From the NCBI GenBank assembly GCA_024734495.1, contig JALMQS010000846.1, positions 193,805-257,804 of the forward strand: DNA of 64,000 nt, given 5' to 3'. The DNA comes from Forficula auricularia (Eukaryota; Arthropoda; Insecta; Dermaptera; Forficulidae). Below, one piece after another: positions 55,812 to 64,000 of this stretch; position 1 is the first letter of the stretch; each line of letters starts with the position of its first letter. A program made the translations under genes and the position numbers. The notes beneath the pieces were generated by a model. That model saw nothing but the letters and a program-made list of their open reading frames with translations. It did no database searches and had not been told where the DNA came from.

Positions 55812-57358
55812 TAAAATCGAAAAATGGACCGACGAGATTTAATTCCATTAAAAGATATGCTGGAAAAACCGTATTTCCCCGGAGGGAAGTGAATATAGCT
55901 GATTATATTATGATTGAGATGAGACCTTGATAATACTTTACAACACCTCAATGGAGTGTGTGGATTTATTTGATCAAATTAGTTGGTCAATTCTCATTGA
56001 ATCATCATAAAATCGAAAAATGGACCGACGAGATTTAACTCCATTAAAAGGTATAATGGAAATAACCGTATTTCCCCGTAAGGGAGTGAATATAGCTGAT
56101 TATATTATTTTTGAGATGAGACCTTAATAATATACTTTAAACATCTCAATGGAGTATGTGGATTTATTTGATCAAATTAGTTGGTCAATTCTCATTGAAT
56201 CATCATAAAATCGAAAAATGGACCGACGAGATTTAACTCCATTAAAAGATATAATGGAAATAACCGTATTTCCCCGGAAGGGAGTGAATATAGCTGATTA
56301 TACTATGATTAATAATACTTTAAACATCTCAATGGAGTATGTGGATTTATTTGATCAAATTAGTTGGTCAATTCTCATTGAATCATCATAAAATCGAAAA
56401 ATGGACTAACGAGATTAAATTCCATTAAAAGATATAATGGAAATAACCGTATTTCCCCGGAAGGGAGTGAATATAGCTGATTATACTATGATTAATAATA
56501 CTTTAAACATCTCAATGGAGTATGTGGATTTATTTGATCAAATTAGTTGGTCAATTCTCATTGAATCATCATAAAATCGAAAAATGGACCGACGAGATTT
56601 AACTCCATTAAAAGATATAATGGAAATAACCGTATTTCCCCGTAAGGGAGTGAATATAGCTGATTATATTATGATTGAGATGAGACCTTGATAATACTTT
56701 AAACACCTCAATGGAGTGTGTGGATTTATTTGATCAAATTAGTTGGTCAATTCTCATTGAATCATCATAAAATCGAAAAATGGACCGACGAGATTTAACT
56801 CCATTAAAAGATATAATGGAAATAACCGTATTTCCCCGGAAGGAAGTGAATATAGCTGATTATATTATGATTGAGATGAGACCTTAATAATACTTTACAA
56901 CACCTCAATGGAGTGTGTGGATTTATTTGATCAAATTGGGACGTCAATGAAAACAAAACATCATAAAATGGGAAAATTGACTGAGGAGATTAAATTCCAT
57001 TAAAAGATATAATGGAAATAACGGTATTTCCCCGGAAGGGAGTGAATACAGCTGATTATATTATGATTGAGATGAGACCTTGATAATACTTTACAACACC
57101 TCAATGGAGTGTGTGGATTTATTTGATCAAATTAGTTGGTCAATTCTCATTGAATCATCATAAAATCGAAAAATGGACCGACGAGATTTAACTCCATTAA
57201 AAGATATAATGGAAATAACCGTATTTCCCCGGAAGGAAGTGAATATAGCTGATTATATTATGATTGAGATGAGACTTTAATAATACTTTAAACACCAATG
57301 GAGTGTGTGGATTTATTTGATCAAATTAGTTGGTCAATTCTCATTGAATCATCATAAA
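55812..57358. repeat. 196-bp satellite, middle block
   Basis: About eight monomers, some shortened by loss of the GATTGAGATGAGACCTT part (near 56310 and 56490). The variant monomer with GGGACGTCAATGAAAAC recurs at 56939. Confidence 0.92.
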
Positions 57359-58291
57359 TAGATGTGTGGCACTCGGGGACTGCCGCGGTAAAGCTATTGC
57401 ATAGCATTTTTTATGAACTTATGCAATTATAATATTTATGCAATATTTTTTCACAAACAGCTGCTTACGTATTCGTCCGATTTCGGAACAGTTCGTCTCG
57501 ATCCGTGCGAGCTTCGTACAGTCTACACGCATACGTCTAGTCGCACGCACACAAACACCGTTCCGAAGTCTTCCGAACTGAAACGACGTTAGACGATGCA
57601 CGTCTTTCAACGCCGCACCGCTGTGCCGGTCGCAGTGGGGGGGGGGGTGTTAGGTTTATTTTCGTTACCGAATTTCTTGATTCGGTCGCCGCGCTCAAAG
57701 CCCGCGATAAAAGCTATGCAATAGCTTAATAATTATTTTTGTTTAAACCTATTTATTTGATTGAATAGCATAATGCATGGGAAATACAAATAATAATAAT
57801 AATCCCACGGTGTTGTCTCATGTGCGTCTGAAAAAAATTAAAATAAACGTTAATAAAAAAATAAATATTCTATATTCCGCGTTTTTTACTTTAAAAGGCA
57901 ATTTAAAATATTTTTTTTTTTTTTTTTGAAGATGTCCACTGGTCGTCTCCAGAAAATTATTTATTATTTATTTATATTATTTACTATTATAGTTTAATTG
58001 TATTTTAAAATTTAAATGTATTGTAAAAGAAACCCCCCCTTTAATTTCAAAATCCCCTCCATAATGAGATCCTTTGAAAGCCCCCTCCCCACCTCTTAAA
58101 TCCGCCGGTCGGCTGTCAGTCGAGTAGCTCGAATCTCGTGTAGGAGTGGTGGGCGGCGGCGGGGAGGGACAACTCCCCCGCTCGAGCCGCCTATCCGCCA
58201 AGAGTCGGGCGACTGTTAGGTTATTTTCGTTACGGAATTTCTCGATTCGGTCGCCATGCTCAAAGCCCGCGATAAAAGCTATGCAATAGCT
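57359..58291. mobile_element. GC-richer insertion in the satellite, copy 2
   Basis: Almost identical to 54884-55811 apart from homopolymer lengths (a T run near 57910, a G run near 57640) and single changes. Same TAAA flanks, so it was duplicated with its surroundings and not by a second insertion. Confidence 0.75.
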
Positions 58292-59318
58292 TAAAATCGA
58301 AAAATGGACCGACGAGATTTAACTCCATTAAAAGATATAATGGAAATAACCGTATTTCCCCGGAAGGAAGTGAATATAGCTGATTATATTATGATTGAGA
58401 TGAGACCTTGATAATACTTTACAACACCTCAATGGAGTGTGTGGATTTATTTGATCAAATTAGTTGGTCAATTCTCATTGAATCATCATAAAATCGAAAA
58501 ATGGACCGACGAGATTTAACTCCATTAAAAGATATAATGGAAATAACCGTATTTCCCCGTAAGGGAGTGAATATAGCTGATTATATTATGATTGAGATGA
58601 GACCTTAATAATACTTTAAACACCTCAATGGAGTATGTGGATTTATTTGATCAAATTAGTTGGTCAATTCTCATTGAATCATCATAAAATCGAAAAATGG
58701 ACCGACGAGATTTAACTCCATTAAAAGATATAATGGAAATAACCGTATTTCCCCGGAAGGGAGTGAATATAGCTGATTATACTATGATTAATAATACTTT
58801 AAACATCTCAATGGAGTATGTGGATTTATTTGATCAAATTAGTTGGTCAATTCTCATTGAATCATCATAAAATCGAAAAATGGACTAACGAGATTAAATT
58901 CCATTAAAAGATATAATGGAAATAACCGTATTTCTCCGGAAGGGATTGAATATAGCTGATTATACTATGATTAATAATACTTTAAACATCTCAATGGAGT
59001 ATGTGGATTTATTTGATCAAATTAGTTGGTCAAATCTCATTGAATCATCATAAAATCGAAAAATGGACTAACGAGATTAAATTCCATTAAAAGATATAAT
59101 GGAAATAACCGTATTTCCCCGAAAGGAAGTGAATATAGCTGATTATATTATGATTGAGATGAGACCTTAATAATACTTTAAACACCTCACTGGAGTGTGT
59201 GGATTTATTTGATCAAATTGGGACGTCAATGAAAACGAATCATCATAAAATCGAAAAATTGACTGAGGAGATTAAATTCCATTAAAAGATATAATGGAAA
59301 TAACGGTAATTCCCCGAA
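58292..59318. repeat. 196-bp satellite, last block
   Basis: About five monomers, ending within a variant monomer after GGTAATTCCCCG near 59315, where unrelated AT-rich sequence begins. Confidence 0.92.
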
Positions 59319-59657
59319 TGAAATTAATTATACGAGCCGATTAATTTTTAATTTCCTTTCAAACAAATGATGAGATATTATTTTTTTAAAAGAGATTGAT
59401 CTGAATGTGAAACAAATTTAAAAAAATTGTATATTTTATAATATATGTAGGTATATTTCAATTCATCAAAAATTCAAACTTTCATAAAGTGAAGTTTCAA
59501 ATTGTATATGATGCCATCTCAGGTTTTAATTTTTTAATGCTATTTATACGCTTATTACTACTATTTTGTAAATAATTATGAAGGACTTAAATATGAAAGA
59601 AGAATGTACAGTTTTAGTTGTTAAAAAAATATATTAAATCAGTATAATATCTATGTA
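59319..59657. other. AT-rich spacer with no recognised gene
   Basis: Between the satellite and the retroviral-like LTR. No frame longer than a few dozen codons and no repeat noticed. Confidence 0.4.
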
Positions 59658-60202
59658 AGTTACGCGGTTGATAAAATGAAAACTCAGCGCTTTTGATGCC
59701 GTCATCAAAACCGCTGACTGACCAGAATATACGCTATATAAGGGCCCTCAGCCCAACGGACAAATTAGACTTGACCTGAGCTAGCCAGCCTACTCTTCTC
59801 ACTTCTCCACACAGGAGTAATACAGCTCTCTGTCGGGATTTTAACCCACACTTAATCATTTAGCTTCAGTAAACTCATTAATTAAGAGACTTGTCTTGAG
59901 TTAGCGCAGTCTACTCATTTCACTTACTCAATTGATAAACAACAGGCTTGATTCAGACCACGTTCTGCCTGCCCTGCTTAAAATATTATAACGCAAGGAA
60001 CATAACGTTTCCTATTAATTATTCCCCCTTAGAGAATAACCATAAGTTATTCAAGTTTTATTTTAATCCCTTAGAATAATTCAAATATTATAAATCACAT
60101 GTAACTGTAAACTAAAAAGTTGTTTATAAATAAAAATAATTTAAAAACAAATCCTACGATTGTTTTTAAAAAAACCCCAATCCAGGCATAAACAACATAA
60201 CT
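59658..60202 (+). repeat. 5' LTR of an errantivirus-like Ty3/Gypsy element
   Basis: 545 bp bounded by AGTTA...TAACT, the terminal words of gypsy-type errantivirus LTRs. TATATAAG at 59735-59742 is a TATA box. It contains a roughly 100-bp internal repeat (GACTTGACCTGAGCTAGCC near 59770 and GACTTGTCTTGAGTTAGCG near 59890). The left flank is TGTA. Confidence 0.85.
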
Positions 60203-60221
60203 GGCGCCCTTCGCAGTGACC
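60202..60221 (+). promoter_or_regulatory. Primer-binding site candidate
   Basis: TGGCGCCCTTCGCAGTGACC starts at the last base of the LTR, where a tRNA primer would anneal for minus-strand DNA synthesis. The same sequence follows the second LTR at 63565. The primer tRNA was not identified. Confidence 0.6.
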
Positions 60222-60979
60222 TTTGGACAAGTCATTCATTCATTAAAACGAATAGACTTGGTTCCCTTTCATCGGATTTATCATCGATAAACACCCTACA
60301 TAAACACTGACGCCTTGTATCTAGAAAGGTGTGTGCGTTTGAATTCAAAGATTGTGAAACGTAAACATTTCTTCGAGACTTCCACACCGAGTGACAGCTT
60401 TGGGACACCAGCCGGCCAGCCGAGTCAAACAAGGAGCGTAGCCACCCAGCCACCCCCTCGACTGCAGACGACGACGCTGTGCGCTGCCTGACCTATCACA
60501 GCGACCTTCAAAGATTCAAGACACCAGCCAACACCAGCCAAATGTGGTAGAAATTTTAATTTTAATTAATTTAAAAAAAAAAAAAAAAAAAAATATATAT
60601 ATATAAATTTTCAATTAAATAAATATTCCTAAATATTTTATTAATGAACAAACAAGTAAAAATAAAAACGTAACTAAGTCAACCCATAAGCACTACTCAC
60701 ATTACTCAAAATAATTTTCTATAAACGATATTGAATCGTAATATAACAAGCTAAGTAAACAACAAAGAAATAAAACAAACAATCATACACTCAAAAAAAA
60801 AAAATATAATTAATTCTTTTTACACTAATTAAAAATATAAAATTTACTAGAGTTCCCCGAATTTTTCATAGAATAAAATTCAAATAATTATTATAATTAA
60901 TTTTATATATAACTCTATATTGTTTTGGTATTTTTAATTTTAAGATTCTATTGGCAATAGGCTAAATATAAATATAAAA
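60222..60979 (+). other. Leader of the errantivirus-like element
   Basis: Non-coding leader with a GC-rich part (60380-60540) and poly(A)- and TA-rich stretches up to the first frame. It recurs after the second LTR. Confidence 0.6.
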
Positions 60980-61860
60980 ATGTCTATTACCACCAACATT
61001 AATCTTAACGATCCTAATACACAAAATATATCTTCGACCCCCAACCAAAACAACCCTTCACAACAAAATAGTAACTCTGTCCCCGACCAATCTAATAATT
61101 CCCAAAATTCAAATTATAATGAAATTGAATCCTTAGATCAAAATGAACAATATTTTTTAGACCAAAATACCCCTCCTATATCAACCCCCACTCTAAATTC
61201 TTTAGATCAAAACTCCAGAATATTTAAATGGGTAGATTATTCAATAGAGTACCTAGATAGCCCATGTTTTTTTAAATTACAAAGGAGACTTAGTCTATGT
61301 TCATCCCAGAAGATTAGCTATTGAATACACAGCTTTTATAGCATATAATCTCGATGTAATTAAAAGTATCGAACAAGACATTGAACGGATTGAACCGGAT
61401 TTAAAAAAAGAACGGCTTCGAAATTTATGCCAGACTATTGAATTTATATATAATAAAGGTCGACTATTTCTTTATCTTACTAATATATCCAATAAAAAGT
61501 GGAAAAAACAAATTATAAGTTTAACAACTACCAAATTAGAACCGTGGGCATATCCTAATAGAATATGGATTCAAGAAAGGAATCCCTATAGGAAGAGCAA
61601 ATGCTATCTAGTCCCTCACCCAAAAGATCTTGTAAAAATGTGTTGTATGAGCATGACCAAACCCCTTCTCGCTCGAAACCAGATGTGGAAGGCGATTCCC
61701 CCGTGGAGCGAGTCCGTAGAAAACTTTTCAATCTTATGGACGGTGAGCTATCTCATGAGATGGGAGGAAAGGGAAAGTCCTCATAGGACAATGACGAAAA
61801 AGAAGATTTCTTCAAATTCTTATAAATTAATCTAATAGACCCCCTTTCAAAAAATTCAAC
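60980..61860 (+). pseudogene. gag-like region, degraded
   Basis: A 114-aa frame (60980-61324) starts with ATG and is rich in Asn, Gln, Ser and Pro (INLNDPNTQNISSTPNQNN), then a frameshift near 61270. A charged helical segment follows in another frame (IEQDIERIEPDLKKERLR; KKWKKQIISLTTTKLEPWAY), and 61601-61786 is a further short frame. Position after the leader suggests Gag. No zinc knuckle is visible. Pol is absent altogether. Confidence 0.5.
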
Positions 61861-62918
61861 AAAGTGAGCTTAACACTAAAGAACCTGACAAAAACCTTTC
61901 TGACACGGAAAACTATCCTTCATTTGAGGAACTCTTACAAACCAACGATCCTATCCTTCCTACGCCTGTAGATAACTTAAATGAGAATTTACCTGAAATA
62001 AATACTCTTGAAGAACCTCTTTCACCTCAAGAAAATTTAACAAATTCTCCCCTAGAAATTCCTTCACTAGATAAACCTGTGAATCAATTTATGAATCAAG
62101 TAATTATTAAAATAACTAAAAACCCCTCTCAATTTTAGAAATCTCGGACTATAAAATATCAAAAAATGATGTACTGCAATTTGTACCCCTTCCTATGGAA
62201 AATGAAGGAAAACAAATTATAATTGCTGAACCTTTTCAAAATTTCCTAGTAAATAATACTAAAGTAACTAAACTCACTAACTGTATCACTTTAAATGAAA
62301 AAATATATTGTAAAGTAGATAATATAAAAAATTGTAACTGTTTGACTAATCTGATTATTAATAAGAAAACTGACTCTTGTGAATATTACCCAGTAATATT
62401 TTACCCTAAAATTGTTAAAATACCCAATACCAATATTATTATACTAAATATAAACCAAGACAATGATATTCTGGTTAAATGTAAAAATATTCATAAATAC
62501 TTGAAAATAGGACTTTATAAAATATCTAATGTTAACGATTGTAAGATCAACAATAAATTCCTAGTTTCAAATTATAATTCTACGCTTGAACTCCCCTTGA
62601 TTACGAGTAAAAATATTGTTATAAAGAATATAATAAATGATAAAGAAATCAAACTACATTCGCTGAATAAAATCGAAATAAATGATATAAACTTAAATAA
62701 AAATAAGATACTGGAAATAGACTGGTATCCAAAGACTTTTCAAAATTTAATAAGTACATTCTTTATAATAATAATAATTTGTATACTTATATTAATTTTA
62801 ATATATTTTATTAAAAAATATAAATTTAAATTCATTAAACAAAACCAAAATTTAAACGCGAACGAAGCGATTGATCTTCCACAATTACCAGCGGAAGCTC
62901 AATTCTAAAGAAGGGAGG
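61861..62918 (+). pseudogene. env-like region with C-terminal membrane anchor
   Basis: A proline/glutamate-rich piece (to about 62138) ends in a stop and frameshift; then a 237-codon frame (62195-62908, open upstream to about 62130) contains several Cys residues (NCITLNEKIYCKVDNIKNCN), potential N-glycosylation sites and one hydrophobic helix (LISTFFIIIIICILILILIY) followed by a basic cytoplasmic tail ending LPQLPAEAQF. This is the layout of the membrane-anchored end of an errantivirus envelope protein. The N-terminal surface part and cleavage site are not present in one frame. Confidence 0.6.
62907..62918 (+). promoter_or_regulatory. Polypurine tract
   Basis: AAAGAAGGGAGG directly precedes the second LTR, the expected plus-strand primer of an LTR element. 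It overlaps the stop of the env-like frame. Confidence 0.75.
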
Positions 62919-63565
62919 AGTTACGCGGTTGACAAAATGAAAACTCAGCGCTTTTGATGCCGTCATCAAAACCGCTGACTGACCAGAATATACGCTATAT
63001 AAGGGCCCTCAGCCCAACGGACAAATTAGACTTGACCCGAGTTAGCTCGCCTGCTCTACTCATTTCTCCACACGGGAACAATACGGTTCACCGTCGGGTT
63101 ATCCCACCTTAATTATTAAACTCATTACTAAAGAGACTTGACCTGAGCTAGCCAGCCTACTCTTCTCACTTCTCCACACAGGAGTAATACAGCTCTCTGT
63201 CGGGCATTATCCCACCTTAATCATTTAGCTTCAGTAAACTCATTAATTAAGAGACTTGTCTTGAGTTAGCGCAGTCTACTCATTTCACTTACTCAATTGA
63301 TAAACAACAGGCTTGATTCAGACCACGTTCTGCCTGCCCTGCTTAAAATATTATAACGCAAGGAACATAACGTTTCCTATTAATTATTCCCCCTTAGAGA
63401 ATAACCATAAGTTATTCAAGTTTTATTTTAATCCCTTAGAATAATTCAAATATTATAAATCACATGTAACTGTAAACTAAAAAGTTGTTTATAAATAAAA
63501 AATAATTTAAAAACAAATCTTTCGATTGTTTTTAAAAAACAACTCCAGGCATAAACAACATAACT
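62919..63565 (+). repeat. Second LTR of the errantivirus-like element
   Basis: 647 bp, same AGTTA...TAACT ends and TATA box. It is 102 bp longer than the first LTR because it holds three tandem copies of the GACTTGACC-type unit (near 63029, 63134 and 63252) against two. Confidence 0.85.
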
Positions 63566-64000
63566 GGCGCCCTTCGCAGTGACCTTTGGACAAGTCATTC
63601 ATTCATTAAAACGAATAGACTTGGTTCCCTTTCATCGGATTTATCATCGATAAACACCCTACATAAACACTGACGCCTTCTATCTAAAAAGGTGTGTGCG
63701 TTTGAATTCGAAGATTGTGAAACATAAATATTTCTTCGAGGCTTCCACACCGAGTGACAGCTTTAGGACCACCAGCCGGCCAGCCGTAAACAAGCCAGAC
63801 AAGGAGCGTAGCCACCCAGCCACCACCCTCGACTGCAGACGACGACTGCTGTGCGCTGCCTGACCTATCACAACAACCTTCAAAGATTCAAGACACCAGC
63901 CAACACCAGCCAAATGTGGTAGAAATTTTAATTTTAATTAATTTAAAAAAAAAAAAAAAAAAATATATATATATAAATTTTCAATTAAATAAATATTCCT
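63566..64000 (+). mobile_element. Second leader, element continues beyond the window
   Basis: The primer site and leader of 60202-60650 recur here after the second LTR with about 97% identity by eye. The element is thus LTR-interior-LTR-interior, continuing past the right edge. Confidence 0.8.

Noticed and set aside
60232..60453. Minus-strand frame in the errantivirus-like leader (also 63680-63913)
   Set aside because: Antisense to a GC-rich leader and not conserved between the two leader copies.

Overview
The window looks like insect chromosomal DNA: AT-rich, intron-containing, and crowded with animal transposons (mariner, RTE-like and R1-like LINEs, Penelope-like elements, Ty3/Gypsy, hAT, pogo, PIF/Harbinger-type MITEs, a tRNA-derived SINE). 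An insect, perhaps a hemipteran, is my guess; nothing seen fixes the order. Only one intact host gene is convincing: a three-exon gene for mitochondrial ribosomal protein S24 (5081-6469), with a CRE-type palindrome upstream and a poly(A) signal downstream.

Region by region. 1-5000: an antisense LINE RT fragment, several hairpin insertions and a decayed mariner. 5081-6502: mRpS24, whose first intron holds a Penelope-derived inverted repeat. 6553-11853: a nest of elements, in which a long-TIR element is interrupted by one RTE-like LINE copy and by a Tc1-like non-autonomous element that itself carries a second LINE copy; each LINE has a 9-bp target duplication. 11900-21000: more LINE tails, a Helitron-like repeat with an extremely G-rich end, a SINE, long-TIR elements, a second mariner fragment, and a Penelope-like element with an internal inversion. 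22500-26900: remnants of hAT, R1-like, Gypsy and pogo elements, a SWIM/YqaJ-type pseudogene and an antisense ankyrin-repeat fragment.

27130-59320 is the most unusual part. A 196-bp satellite contains three head-to-tail copies of an endogenous viral element (EVE) encoding a capsid-like protein and a GDD-type RNA polymerase resembling toti-like double-stranded RNA viruses. Every copy has the same 7-bp target duplication in the monomer and the same nonsense codon, so one integration was later amplified together with the satellite. The second copy is split by a 19.2-kb insertion (30027-49247) flanked by a 6-bp duplication and bounded by 332/333-bp direct terminal repeats. This insertion carries a gene that looks like the nucleoprotein of a negative-strand RNA virus. 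A 1032-bp unit made of the terminal-repeat end, a leader and the 5' part of that gene is tandemly repeated 16 times almost without divergence. A Penelope-like element sits between the nucleoprotein gene and the right terminal repeat. The satellite then continues with a 2.48-kb higher-order duplication.

59658-64000 is an errantivirus-like Ty3/Gypsy element arranged LTR - defective interior with gag-like and env-like frames - LTR - second leader. The elements do not form a working pathway; the window reads as a repeat-rich trap for viral and transposon sequences, of the kind often found in piRNA-producing heterochromatin. That last point is inference only. Hammerhead-ribozyme cores recur in the Penelope-derived repeats, with compensatory changes in stem II.
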